64,000 bases of DNA from Olsenella sp. kh2p3 (GCA_900119625.1 FPKD01000004.1:62001-126000); one strand, 5' to 3'. Shown: positions 1 through 8,087, counted from the first letter of the stretch. Notes: generated from the sequence alone by a model not told the origin. Translations and numbers: made by a program.

Positions 1-526
1 TGGCGAGCGCCGTGGGAGCGAGAAGCGCCGCCTCGACGCCGCGCTCAAACCATGCGGGGGCCTGCCCCTCGTAGGAGGACACCTGCCCGGCCTCCTTCGT
101 CTTATGGGGCTTGCCCTGCGTCGCGCCGTGTCCCACGGCCACGATGCCGACGGGCCTGTCTGCGCCCGCCCGGGACGCGACGTCGGAGCGGTTGAACGTG
201 CCGCCCACCCACCAGGTGTTAAGCCCGAGCGTCTGCGCGAAGAGCATGAGGTCGGCGCCCGCATATCCCAGCCGTTCGTCGAGGCCGTCCTCGTCGGCCC
301 CGGCCATCAGGAAGTAGTCCCTCACGTTCTTGGCCACCGTCAGGCGCATCACGCCGCTCACGGCCTTCGCGTCTCCCCGGACGAGCCGTATGCCCAGCCC
401 GTGCTCGCGGTTGTTCGCCTCGATGCGCTCCTCGAGCAGCCGCACATGTTCCTCGGAGAGCGGCTCGCCCGTGTACCTGCGCACCATGTGACGCGCTCGC
501 ATGGCCTCTTCCATCGTCATCGCCAT
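1..526 (-). CDS. Nitroreductase family protein (3' end outside window)
   Basis: FMN-dependent nitroreductase-fold oxidoreductase, probably reducing nitro or quinone compounds with NAD(P)H in the cytoplasm. Reading leftward from ATG at 526, the frame stays open to the window edge (175 codons). The N-terminus RARHMVRRYTGEPLSEE matches the FMN-binding start of the family, and a later TWWVGG segment also fits. A strong Shine-Dalgarno (AGGAGG) lies inside the end of the upstream marR-like gene, whose stop codon is 3 nt before this ATG, so the two are co-transcribed and probably translationally coupled. The C-terminus is missing only because the window ends. The exact substrate cannot be told from sequence. 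Confidence 0.8.
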   Translation of the reverse strand, partial: MAMTMEEAMRARHMVRRYTGEPLSEEHVRLLEERIEANNREHGLGIRLVRGDAKAVSGVMRLTVAKNVRDYFLMAGADEDGLDERLGYAGADLMLFAQTLGLNTWWVGGTFNRSDVASRAGADRPVGIVAVGHGATQGKPHKTKEAGQVSSYEGQAPAWFERGVEAALLAPTALA

Positions 527-529
527 GGC

Positions 530-961
530 CTATCCCTCCTGCCCGTTGAGCTCGCGGGCCCGTCCGGCCATCCGCGCGAGCTGCCTGCCGAACGCTTCCG
601 CCTCGTCCGACGCCATGTCCTGTGTCACGTGGGCGATCCACGCCGCCTGCACCTCCCGGATCCGCGGCTCGAGCTCGTGGCCCTCGTCCGTGAGCGTTAC
701 GCGCCGGGCCCTCCTGTCGCCGGGGTCCTCGCCACGCACGACCAGCCCCTTGCGCTCAAGCGCCGCGAGCGTGCGCGACGCCGCCGCCCGGTCCACCGAG
801 AGCGTGCGCGCCATGTCCTCCTGCGAGAGGCCATCGCGCTCGTAGAGCTGAGCCAGGTACGGCAGCTCCGAGGCCGTTATCCCCCTTCCCGCGAGCTCGC
901 GGTTGAGGAACAGGTTGAGCTGCCTTGTGAGCACAGCCATGTGAGTGCCGGCCTTGTCCAT
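530..961 (-). CDS. MarR family transcriptional regulator
   Basis: Winged-helix MarR regulator of 143 aa, the usual length. The central segment TLSVDRAAASRTLAALERKG is the recognition-helix region, followed by a wing with DPGDRRARRVTLTDEG, a very typical MarR signature. It is the first gene of a two-gene operon with the nitroreductase, so it probably represses this oxidoreductase and responds to an aromatic or oxidising ligand. Two near-identical 14-bp dyads overlap its promoter, which fits autorepression. The ATG at 961 has GGAG upstream. The ligand is unknown. Confidence 0.88.
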   Translation of the reverse strand: MDKAGTHMAVLTRQLNLFLNRELAGRGITASELPYLAQLYERDGLSQEDMARTLSVDRAAASRTLAALERKGLVVRGEDPGDRRARRVTLTDEGHELEPRIREVQAAWIAHVTQDMASDEAEAFGRQLARMAGRARELNGQEG

Positions 962-974
962 GCCGCCTCCAATC

Positions 975-1016
975 GTTGGCTAGTCAATCATATGCTTCAT
1001 AAGTTGACTTGTCAAC
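975..1016 (-). promoter_or_regulatory. Promoter and twin MarR-type operators
   Basis: On the minus strand TTGACA (1015-1010) and TATGAT (992-987) are separated by exactly 17 bp, a near-consensus housekeeping promoter. GTTGACTTGTCAAC (1003-1016) is a perfect dyad over the -35. A variant, GTTGGCTAGTCAAT (975-988), covers the -10 and start region 28 bp away. Two dyads astride one promoter are what an autoregulating MarR dimer would use. Binding by the adjacent MarR is inference. Confidence 0.7.
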
Positions 1017-1056
1017 GAATCGGAGTAAGCCGATAGGGATTTGACCTGCTCTTTTA

Positions 1057-1731
1057 GACTCTTCGCCACTTCGGGTGGATAGCACATCCCTGCGATGATG
1101 TGGCCGAACCCTCCGGGCGGTAGGATATTGCCGTGCAGGAAAGGGCCGGACATCCACCTGGGAGGCGGCGATGGAAGCACGGGCCGGGATGCTGGCGCAG
1201 CTCTTCTCGAGGGCCACCGACAAGGTCCGCTGCCGGGAGGCGAGGCTCTCCGAGGAGAAGGGGCGCCTGCTCAGGGGCACGAAGTACTGCTGGCTGAAGC
1301 GGCCGGAGAACCTCACGGAGCGCCAGGCCGCGAGGAAGGCCTCCCTCATGGGCGAGCACCTGCTGACGGCAAGGGCATGCGCCATGTCCGAGGCGATGAG
1401 GGCCGTCTATGCCCGCCCGGACAGGGAGTCCGCCGGCAGGGAGCTGGACCGCGCCGTCTCCTGGATCATGCATTCCAACGTCCCCGAGATGAAGGTGGTG
1501 GCGAGGACGGTCAGGAAGGAGCGGGAGGGCATCCTGAACTGGTTCTCGAGGAACGCCACCAACGCCATCCTCGAGGGGCTGAACTCCGTCATCCAGTCCG
1601 TCAAGCGGGCAGCGAGGGGGTTCAGGAACGTCGATTACTTCAAGACGATGATATTCCTGAGGCTCGGCCGCCTGGACTTCTCGGCCCAGCTGGCCGTATC
1701 ATCCGCTACCCATTAGAAACAGCGAAGAGCC
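1057..1731 (+). mobile_element. Internally deleted ISL3-family IS copy
   Basis: 675-bp derivative of the 1,404-bp element at 30293-31696. Both ends are kept: left end GACTCTTCG..., right end ...CGAAGAGCC, with internal matches around GTGGRTAGC. It is exactly 729 bp shorter than the full copy, all of it one in-frame deletion inside the transposase gene. The 8-bp flanks (CTCTTTTA and TTTCAAGG) do not match, so no target duplication is visible. With both ends intact it could in principle be moved by the full-length transposase. Confidence 0.85.
1171..1716 (+). pseudogene. Truncated ISL3-family transposase
   Basis: Open frame of 181 codons: the first 12 residues of the transposase (MEARAGMLAQLF) joined directly to its last 169. 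The full copy at 30308-31582 has 424 residues. The zinc-finger region, helix-turn-helix and the first part of the DDE domain are gone, so it cannot be active. The junction lies in CGCAGCTCTTC, which occurs at both deletion endpoints in the full copy. The remaining part is nearly identical to the full copy, so the deletion is recent. Confidence 0.85.
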
Positions 1732-2403
1732 TTTCAAGGTGGCCTGGTTCTGGGTGCTCCATGTTGTGGCCGGCGGTGCCCGAAGCCCCGCCCGTTGGTC
1801 GGTGGGCTCCGCGGCGCTGGGCGCCTTCTGGGCAATCGGAGGATGCATCGGACGAGGTCGGCCGTTGAGGGCCCCGCTGCCTCCGGATGCGTTCCAGCCG
1901 GGGCAGGATTATTCCACTGGTGGCGGGTGGCTTGGAGGTGACCTCGGGAAACTGCTTCTTCGATGAGCTGTTTGCGCAGGTCATCTCAATTATTCCCGAA
2001 AGTTGCCGATTATTCTCCGGGGTTCGCGCGGGCGCCGTTTCGAGAAAATCGCGTCTGGGACCGATTGCAGCGCCAGTGATTATTCTCCTAACGCGTTCCC
2101 GCAGGTGAAAGGTGCTGTCGAACGGTACCAGCGACTACTGCAGGCGCGGGGTGGTACTGCAGCGGTACCACCGCTGATACTGTACTGGTACTGCGATTTC
2201 GGGCCCCTCCTGAGCATGTGGAATAATGGTAAGCCCAGGTTAATGCCAGAGTTGGTACTGTAAACTGCGCTGTTTTTCATTATCGAGTGGGAATAACGAT
2301 AAACCCAATTTAAGAAACCAATTATCCAAAATATAAAAATATTGGTGCCTTAAACGCCAAACTTCACCTCCCGGCATATAATACAGCCAGGAGGAGCTCT
2401 ACC
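1732..2403. other. Intergenic region without a convincing gene
   Basis: No frame here looks coding. The right half is AT-richer than its neighbours. It contains several GATTATTC/AATTATTC motifs (about 1908, 1988, 2009, 2078), a perfect 8-bp hairpin GGTGGTAC/GTACCACC (2150-2172), and two imperfect direct copies of GGAATAAYGRTAARCCCA (about 2220 and 2290). Just upstream of the next gene are ACCAAT...ATTGGT (2317-2346) and a TATAAT -10-like hexamer near 2377. These probably belong to the promoter of the ATPase gene. Confidence 0.5.
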
Positions 2404-3630
2404 ATGAGGCTGTTTCGCAGAGAGCAATATCTGAAGAAGATTCGCCCATTCTACGATGATGACCTGATAAAGGTCATCACAGGAATACGCAGATGCGGAA
2501 AATCGTGCCTCATGGCGACCATCGTCGAAGAGCTCAAGGAACGAGGGGTCCCAGAGAAAGACATCGTTTACCTCGATCTCGACAAGCGCGGCAACCGTTC
2601 CATCAAGACATCCGACCAACTAGAGGCCGCAATCGAATCACGGCTTGTCGACGATGGCTTCAAATACCTCTTCATAGACGAGGTCCAGAACGTCCGCGGC
2701 TACGAAGAGGTCGTGAATGCCTTCAACACCGATGGCGGCTTCTCAATCTTCATAACGGGCTCAAACTCCTATCTCCTCTCCGGAGAGCTCATGACCAAGC
2801 TCACCGGGCGCTACGTCGAATTCGAGATGTTTACCTTGTCGTTCAGCGAATTCCTTGCCATGAAGAAGTTCCTGGGAGTCGAGAGGAAGGACGACAGGGC
2901 TGAATTCGAGGAATATCTTCGCTACGGCGGCTTTCCTCGCTCCCTTGAATATGATGACGTCGAGGCGAAGGCCCATTACGTTGAAGACGTCGTGAAGCAA
3001 ATCCTTAAGAAGGACATCCGGTCTCGAAACAAGATACGAAACATCGAAGCCTTCGAGCGCGTCATGACCTACGTCATCAACAACTACGGCGCTCCGACAA
3101 GCCTTACCAATCTGGTCGACCACCTGAGAAACGTTGAGAAGATCGCCGTCGAGAGAAGGACCGTGTCTGCGTACATCCAGATGCTCGTCGACGCAAAGAT
3201 CCTCTACAGATGCCAGCGCTTTGACGTGAAATCGAGGAAGTCTCTCAGGGGAGAGGAGAAGTACTACCTCGCCGACCCCGGGATCTACTTTGCCCGGAAC
3301 GTCGATGTACGGCTGAACTTCGGCCCCTCCCTGGAGAACGCGCTCTATGTCTACCTGAGGTCCCGGGGGTACAGGCTCTCAGTCGGGCGAATCGGCAAGC
3401 TGGAATGCGACTTCATCGCCAGGAAGCACGACCTCTACGCCTACATACAGGTATCCATGACGATTTCTGACCGCGACGTGGAGGAGCGTGAGTACAGGCC
3501 GTTCAGTCACATCAGAGACGGGTATCCACGCTACCTTTTCACGCTGGACCCGCTCCTGCAGCGGCGCGAGGGCGTCAGGCACCTCAACATGATCGACTTC
3601 ATGAAAGGCGACGAGGACCTACATTGGTAG
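2404..3630 (+). CDS. AAA_14/DUF4143 ATP-binding protein
   Basis: 408-aa P-loop ATPase with a C-terminal DUF4143 domain. Walker A GIRRCGKS is at residues 27-34, Walker B YLFIDEVQ about 88-95, and a sensor-like ITGSN follows. The C-terminal part (about 337-355, ECDFIARKHDLYAYIQV) has the layout of a PD-(D/E)XK nuclease-like core, but with Q in place of the catalytic K. AGGAGG sits 8 nt before the ATG. It stands alone with its own AT-rich upstream repeats. The cellular role of this family is not established. Three other ATPases of related architecture lie in this window (14.7, 25.7 and 53.4 kb). Confidence 0.85.
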   Translation: MRLFRREQYLKKIRPFYDDDLIKVITGIRRCGKSCLMATIVEELKERGVPEKDIVYLDLDKRGNRSIKTSDQLEAAIESRLVDDGFKYLFIDEVQNVRGYEEVVNAFNTDGGFSIFITGSNSYLLSGELMTKLTGRYVEFEMFTLSFSEFLAMKKFLGVERKDDRAEFEEYLRYGGFPRSLEYDDVEAKAHYVEDVVKQILKKDIRSRNKIRNIEAFERVMTYVINNYGAPTSLTNLVDHLRNVEKIAVERRTVSAYIQMLVDAKILYRCQRFDVKSRKSLRGEEKYYLADPGIYFARNVDVRLNFGPSLENALYVYLRSRGYRLSVGRIGKLECDFIARKHDLYAYIQVSMTISDRDVEEREYRPFSHIRDGYPRYLFTLDPLLQRREGVRHLNMIDFMKGDEDLHW

Positions 3631-3645
3631 GTGGTATAGAGGCTC

Positions 3646-3660
3646 AGCTACCAAGTAGCT
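3646..3660 (+). terminator. Short hairpin after the ATPase gene
   Basis: AGCTAC CAA GTAGCT is a perfect 6-bp hairpin 16 nt after the ATPase stop. There is no T-run, so terminator activity is only plausible. Confidence 0.3.
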
Positions 3661-3795
3661 TGGATACGTGCAGAACCCCCTGCCTCGAAAAGCTCCGCAC
3701 TACTCGACAACGTACCCGAGGCCTCGAGAGGGGCGATGCGGGTCGAGCATGATTGAGGGCGGAGGCAAGCGTATCGGCGCAGAGCGTGGCGGGAG

Positions 3796-4011
3796 CTAGT
3801 GTTTGAATGCAACAACCTTGCAGCCCGCGCAATGCCAAGCTTCCACGCTAGTTCGGCATCCTAGTTTCGGTTCGGTGATTTGCACGAAGCCCTCGGCATT
3901 CCGCGCATTCTCGAAAACGCCGGGAACCCGACTTGCGAACCCGAAAGCGCCGTCTTTGCTGGCAAATAACCAACCTTGTTCCATACTCGTGCCACATTCA
4001 GGGCAGTTCAT
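3796..4011 (-). CDS. Small zinc-ribbon protein (PF20097-like)
   Basis: 71-aa protein with two CxxC knuckles, CPEC at residues 4-7 and CAGC near residues 61-64, which should bind one zinc. The pattern MNCPECGTSMEQGWL...AWHCAGCKVV is that of small CPxCG-type proteins of unknown function. AAAGGAG precedes the ATG. It is the last gene of a leftward operon after the TetR regulator and a membrane protein, so it is probably under TetR control. No enzymatic role is suggested by the sequence. Confidence 0.75.
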   Translation of the reverse strand: MNCPECGTSMEQGWLFASKDGAFGFASRVPGVFENARNAEGFVQITEPKLGCRTSVEAWHCAGCKVVAFKH

Positions 4012-4048
4012 AGTTGCTCCTTTCCATGCATTTTGTTATCGGTCGGGA

Positions 4049-4465
4049 TTACAGCGCAATAACTCTCGCGATTTCCACGACCATGATCTTCACGGCAACG
4101 CCTGACGCCATAAACCAAAAGCAGAGTTCTTTAGCCTGTTGCGAGTTCGCGATGAGCATGGCGATGGCAGACGCGATAATGACAAGGGCACCAATGCACC
4201 CTACAACGGTTGGGATACTGACCAACGGGAACAATCCAGCCGCGCAACTCCCATCGATGGAGGACTGAATGGTCTTGTCCAACCCGTCGCGCGCCGCCGC
4301 GAAGCAGCAAACGACAAGGCCGAACGCAAGGAGCAGCAGCCCCCGCATTCCCCAGTGCTGGACGCTGCCGCGGTTGACGATCGTGTAGCCGATGAAGACG
4401 ACAAGACCAAGAATCATGATCGTTGTGGCTATGGTGGTCGTATCGCCGAAGTAAAGCTTTGTCAT
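4049..4465 (-). CDS. Four-helix membrane protein of unknown function
   Basis: 138-aa protein with about four hydrophobic segments (near residues 12-31, 40-57, 77-105 and 114-136) and short loops, so an integral membrane protein. I do not recognise the family. AAGGAGG lies upstream of the ATG, 23 nt after the TetR stop. Its position between the TetR gene and the zinc-ribbon gene suggests it is the regulated effector of the operon, perhaps a stress or small-molecule membrane protein; that is inference. Confidence 0.65.
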   Translation of the reverse strand: MTKLYFGDTTTIATTIMILGLVVFIGYTIVNRGSVQHWGMRGLLLLAFGLVVCCFAAARDGLDKTIQSSIDGSCAAGLFPLVSIPTVVGCIGALVIIASAIAMLIANSQQAKELCFWFMASGVAVKIMVVEIARVIAL

Positions 4466-4488
4466 CGGGAACCCTCCTTACCCGCTGC

Positions 4489-5100
4489 TTAACGAGCCTT
4501 TCCTGCTTCTATCTGGCCAATGAATCGGCTTACATGATCGTCCAGCAGCTCCATTGCGCGCGCTTCGTCCATTCCCCCGTCGGACAAGCCGTATAACAGG
4601 AACATCGGCCCATAGAACTCCAGTGCAAGCTGCCAAGCCGCGTCTTCAGAGCCTGTAATCTCACCGAACACCGACGCCATGTATTCAACGGGGCCGCCTG
4701 CCAAATACTTTTGGTACAGCTCGGCCATGCCCGAATCCCGATACTGCTCCAACGTCAACATCTTGCGAAAACGGGAGGGGAATTCCTCCTCCGTCCAATG
4801 CAGGAACTGCGCCTTGCTGTATGCGCGGATCTTCTCGGCGGGAATCTCCTTATAGGCAGCAGTGCTGCCCAGCTCATTCCCCGGCATGGAGAACCGCTGC
4901 GATCGCTCAGTGTCCAGCTCATCCATCCGCGCGACGATGTGATCCAAGATCTCTTGTTTGCTGGCGAAATGCTTATAAAGGGCGGCCTTCGAGATTCCGA
5001 CCTGCTTTGCGATATCGCTCAAAGACGCGCCCAGATACCCTTTTTCGGAGAACAACCGCAGCGCTGCTTCTGTGATCCGATCCTTCGTGCCCGGTTCCAT
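4489..5100 (-). CDS. TetR/AcrR family transcriptional regulator
   Basis: 203-aa repressor. The N-terminal TetR DNA-binding domain is clear: RITEAALRLFSEKGYLGASL, then DIAKQVGISKAALYKHFASK. The C-terminal ligand domain is divergent, as usual. It heads a three-gene leftward operon with a membrane protein and a zinc-ribbon protein. A large compound palindrome covers its promoter. Ligand unknown. Confidence 0.9.
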   Translation of the reverse strand: MEPGTKDRITEAALRLFSEKGYLGASLSDIAKQVGISKAALYKHFASKQEILDHIVARMDELDTERSQRFSMPGNELGSTAAYKEIPAEKIRAYSKAQFLHWTEEEFPSRFRKMLTLEQYRDSGMAELYQKYLAGGPVEYMASVFGEITGSEDAAWQLALEFYGPMFLLYGLSDGGMDEARAMELLDDHVSRFIGQIEAGKAR

Positions 5101-5111
5101 ATCAGTCCTCT

Positions 5112-5167
5112 CTATACTAGGTGACCGAACGGTAACCTAGTATAGTTACCGTTCGGTCACCTGTCAA
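5112..5167 (-). promoter_or_regulatory. TetR promoter with two overlapping perfect palindromes
   Basis: Minus-strand TTGACA (5167-5162) and TATACT (5144-5139) are 17 bp apart. CTATACTAGGT (5112-5122) pairs with ACCTAGTATAG (5135-5145). GGTGACCGAACGGTAAC (5120-5136) pairs perfectly with GTTACCGTTCGGTCACC (5145-5161). The half-sites contain ACCGAACGGT, a familiar TetR-type core, and occupy the spacer and the start region, ideal for repression by the adjacent TetR. Confidence 0.8.
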
Positions 5168-5370
5168 GAAAGCATGCAAGATGCCGGAGAGGCGGGCAAT
5201 CTCATCGAGAGCGAGGGCGCCACTTCGATTTAGGCATCAAATGAGCACCAACGGAAACGCCCCTTAAGGACTGCCCAGCGAAAGTCTCGCCAACTTGAAC
5301 CGCCATAATCACAGCATGGTAAGCATGCATCAACGAAGCAAAGACGATCGAACTCACTCAGGCCGAGGAC
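5168..5370. other. Intergenic region upstream of a small ORF
   Basis: No gene with a ribosome-binding site is visible. The frame of the next small ORF is open back to a TAA at 5320, and the translated segment AKTIELTQAEDM reads like protein, so the small ORF may be the end of a decayed longer gene. Confidence 0.35.
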
Positions 5371-5583
5371 ATGGCTTACTTACGCGCAGACCTTTGCCTG
5401 TACTCGCCCGAGAGTTACATGCTCGACGCGATGCGCGAAGGCTTAGAGAGCATGCCGCCAGAGCTTCTCAGCAAGCTCCTCGACACGCTTTGCGAGCCGA
5501 GCGTCGAGAGTCCGCAATGGTGGCGGGATGTCCTCGTGGCTGACGGAGACCCGCTCTACCGCGAGCTGGAGCCGCTGAGCTAG
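5371..5583 (+). CDS. Small hypothetical protein, possibly a gene remnant
   Basis: 70-aa open frame with protein-like composition (ends WWRDVLVADGDPLYRELEPLS). Only a weak GAGG lies 2 nt before the ATG, and the same frame stays open 16 codons upstream without another ATG, so it may be a 3' fragment. An 18-bp hairpin follows the stop by 19 nt. I do not recognise the family. The flanking IS30 and truncated genes mark this as a decaying region. Confidence 0.4.
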   Translation: MAYLRADLCLYSPESYMLDAMREGLESMPPELLSKLLDTLCEPSVESPQWWRDVLVADGDPLYRELEPLS

Positions 5584-5602
5584 CCCAAACCCACACCGCA
5601 AG

Positions 5603-5641
5603 GAGGAAGGCTGCCTATCACGTTGATAGGCAGCCTTCCTC
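5603..5641 (+). terminator. 18-bp perfect hairpin
   Basis: GAGGAAGGCTGCCTATCA and its exact complement are separated by CGT. Very stable, but not followed by a T-run; probably a terminator or mRNA-stability element for the small ORF just upstream. Confidence 0.55.
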
Positions 5642-5722
5642 ATGCTCTCAGAAACTGCACGCTCGATGCGAGGATTTAGAGGCGAATCTTCACTGCTAGC
5701 GCAACGGCAAAACACGAGGTAG

Positions 5723-6788
5723 CGGCCCACGGGGCCTACAATGGCGCTTGCGACGACGTCCATTGGAGGGGACCGGCATGGGCCGCTACAGCCATCCTGG
5801 CATCGAGGAGCGCGAGGACATCATGGTCCGCTGGAGGGACCACGAGGGTGTGAGCCGCATCGCGCGGGAGGTCGGGCGGGACAAGTCCACCGTCTCGAGG
5901 GAGATCGCGAGGAACGGGTGGGCCGCGTCGACGTCGCCCGGGTGCGTCTACAGGGCCTCGACCGCGCAGGCGCGGGCGGACGCGAGGAGGCTCGCCTGCA
6001 GGCGCCCCAGGGCCCTCGGCGACCCGGCCAGGCGCTCCCTGGTCGCCTCCCTCATCCGCGACAGGCACTGGTCCCCGGAGCAGGTGGCGGGCAGGATGCG
6101 CGCCGAGGCGCCGTCCGAGGCGGTGAGCGCCAGCACCATCCGCCGCGCCGTCGGCTCCGGGGCGCTGGACTGCGAGCTGCCAGGCTGGCAGTCCATGCGC
6201 AGGAGGCTCAGGCACCGCGGCAAGCGCAGGCACGCGAGGGGCTCCGAGGAGCGCAGGGGCAAGATCAGGGCCACCCACGAGATCTCGGAGCGCCCGCCGG
6301 AGGCGGAGGGGCGCACGCGCATCGGCGACTGGGAGGGGGACACCGTCGTCGGCAAGGCCGGCGGGCCGCGCCTGGTCACGCAGGTCGACCGGGCGAGCGG
6401 CTACCTCGTCGGCGGCAAGGCGGCGTCCGGCTCGAGCGCGGACGTGAACGCGGTGGTGGAGCGGGCGCTGTCCGGGGAGGTCGTCAGGACCGTGACGCTG
6501 GACAGGGGCTCGGAGTTCGCGGCGGCGTCCGAGCTGCAGGACGCCCTGGGGGCGCCGGTGTACTTCTGCCTCCCGCACCACCCGTGGCAGAGGGGGACCA
6601 ACGAGAACACCAACGGGCTCCTCAGGGAGTACTTCCCGAAGGGCACGGACCTGTCGGCCGTCAGCGACGAGGAGGTCCGGAAGGCGTACGATGACCTCAA
6701 CCGCAGGCCACGCAAGCGCTACGGCTGGAGGTGCCCCTGGGAGGTATACCACGGCGAGGCGTTGCACTTGCTCTGACGATTTGGGCCG
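5723..6788 (+). mobile_element. IS30-family insertion sequence
   Basis: About 1.07 kb carrying an intact IS30-type transposase. CGGCCCA at 5723-5729 and TGGGCCG at 6782-6788 are inverse complements and are proposed as the outermost ends; the rest of the inverted repeat is weak, so the boundaries may be off by some bases. No clear target duplication was found. It abuts the surviving 3' part of an ATP-grasp gene. Confidence 0.6.
5778..6776 (+). CDS. IS30 family transposase
   Basis: 332-aa DDE transposase. The N-terminal helix-turn-helix reads ISRIAREVGRDKSTVSREIARN-like (VSRIAREVGRDKSTVSREI). Catalytic residues fit the family: D in GDWEGDTV, D in TLDRGSEF, and E in NENTNGLLREY. The ATG at 5778 has GGAGGGG 6 nt upstream and is preferred over one 30 nt earlier that lacks a site. 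It looks complete and probably active. It acts on the ends of its own element. Confidence 0.92.
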   Translation: MGRYSHPGIEEREDIMVRWRDHEGVSRIAREVGRDKSTVSREIARNGWAASTSPGCVYRASTAQARADARRLACRRPRALGDPARRSLVASLIRDRHWSPEQVAGRMRAEAPSEAVSASTIRRAVGSGALDCELPGWQSMRRRLRHRGKRRHARGSEERRGKIRATHEISERPPEAEGRTRIGDWEGDTVVGKAGGPRLVTQVDRASGYLVGGKAASGSSADVNAVVERALSGEVVRTVTLDRGSEFAAASELQDALGAPVYFCLPHHPWQRGTNENTNGLLREYFPKGTDLSAVSDEEVRKAYDDLNRRPRKRYGWRCPWEVYHGEALHLL

Positions 6789-7135
6789 TCATCTGCAGCG
6801 AAGTGGTCAATTTTCTATCTGAGTATCGGTGCTTCGTAAAGTATGGGGAAATCCTCGACGTGCGGTACTATCGCGGCGATTGGTCAAAAGCGCCGAGCAG
6901 GGAGGTCGTCGAGCAGACGATCGCCGCGTATTCCACCGCGCCTGCCGGGTACGCTGCCGATTTTGGGGTTGCCTCGGACGGACGGACATTGCTTGTAGAA
7001 GTGAACGACGGCTACTCTCTTGGCCCGTACGGCATGTGGCCCGAGCTATACGCGCAGCTTCTGTCAGTCCGCTGGGCGGAGATGACCGACACTGACGACC
7101 TCTGCAACTTTGGCGTGCCCGTACCGAAGACATAG
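6789..7135 (+). pseudogene. ATP-grasp domain protein, 5' end lost at the IS30 insertion
   Basis: The frame entering from the IS30 right end encodes about 112 residues of a typical ATP-grasp C-terminus: SEYRCFVKYGEILDVRYYRG, a YAADFGVASDG segment and LLVEVNDGYSLG with the metal-binding E and N. The first half of the protein, including the nucleotide-binding N-lobe, is missing, and no matching 5' part is seen left of the IS. Insertion followed by deletion is the simplest explanation. Not expected to be functional. Confidence 0.75.
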
Positions 7136-7297
7136 ACGAGGGGATGGCGGGCGGGGGGGGCAATGCCCTCGCCTTCATTTGTTCCTAACCCTGGTACCAT
7201 TAATGCGTTGGTTGGCCGGAATTTTTCCCTTGGCGTTTCCGTCGGTATGAGGGGCTGCCCTTTAGGGGGCTGAGTTCTCGTCTCACAGGAGGTCGCA

Positions 7298-8080
7298 ATG
7301 AGGCAGTACATCGTAGACGCGTTCACCGACCGGCTCTTCCATGGAAACCAGGCTGCCGTCTGCGTTGTCGACGAATGGCCCTCCAGTCAGATGATGCAAA
7401 GCATAGCGAAGGAGAACCGCTTCTCCGAGACGGCATTTGTCGTACGAGAGCCGCAAGGCTGGCACTTGCGCTGGTTCACCCCCGGTGGGGAGATTGACTT
7501 CTGCGGACACGCGACCCTTGGCACTGCCTTTGTCCTCCTCAGCTTCTACTGTCGGGACGCTGCGGAGATTTCCTTTGACACGCAGGTGGGGAAGGTTTCC
7601 GTTAGGCGGAGGGGAGACCTCTTCGTGATGGACTTTCCCGCTTACGAATGCAGGCCTGTCGCCGTCACCGATTCCATGGCGGCGGCGATAGGGGTAAGGC
7701 CCGTCGAGGCGTATCTTGACCGCGACCTCCTGCTGGTGCTTCCGTCGGAGGGGGACGTTCGCGAGTTGCGTCCAAACTTGCAGCTCGTGAAGGGGTTGGA
7801 TGGCCTCCTGGTGGCGGTGACCGCCGAGGGGAAGCCGGGGGAGGGCTACGACTGCGTGTCCAGGGTGTTTGGCCCCAAGCTCGCCGTGGACGAGGATCCC
7901 GTCACCGGGAGCACGCACTGCATGATCGCCCCGTACTGGTGCGCGAGGCTGGGAAAGTCGAGGCTCGTGTGCCATCAGTCCTCTGAACGGGGAGGCGATC
8001 TGTACGCGAGTGCCATGGGAAACCGCGTACAGATCGCGGGAAAGGCAGTCCTGTTCTCGACGTCGGAGCTGAGCGTGTGA
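7298..8080 (+). CDS. PhzF family isomerase/epimerase-like protein
   Basis: 260-aa member of the PhzF family with diaminopimelate-epimerase fold. The conserved catalytic Glu lies in NRFSETAFV, GHATLGTAFV is the first phosphate/substrate loop, and DEDPVTGSTHC is the family signature near residue 200. Family members isomerise small carboxylic acids; few have a defined substrate and there is no phenazine pathway nearby, so the reaction is unknown. AGGAGG stands 6 nt before the ATG. It is a single gene between an IS-damaged region and a convergent oxidoreductase gene. Confidence 0.88.
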   Translation: MRQYIVDAFTDRLFHGNQAAVCVVDEWPSSQMMQSIAKENRFSETAFVVREPQGWHLRWFTPGGEIDFCGHATLGTAFVLLSFYCRDAAEISFDTQVGKVSVRRRGDLFVMDFPAYECRPVAVTDSMAAAIGVRPVEAYLDRDLLLVLPSEGDVRELRPNLQLVKGLDGLLVAVTAEGKPGEGYDCVSRVFGPKLAVDEDPVTGSTHCMIAPYWCARLGKSRLVCHQSSERGGDLYASAMGNRVQIAGKAVLFSTSELSV

Positions 8081-8087
8081 CGTCGAG

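Noticed and set aside
104..1036. Long open frame opposite the nitroreductase and marR genes
   Set aside because: It is the antisense of two clear genes and has the Arg/His/Pro-rich composition of a GC-rich shadow frame.
1706..1984. 92-codon minus frame after the IS remnant
   Set aside because: It runs into the IS end, has no ribosome-binding site and no family-like text.
3303..3630. Catalytic nuclease activity of the first ATPase
   Set aside because: The Lys of the ECK-type core is replaced by Gln, so only a fold similarity is claimed.
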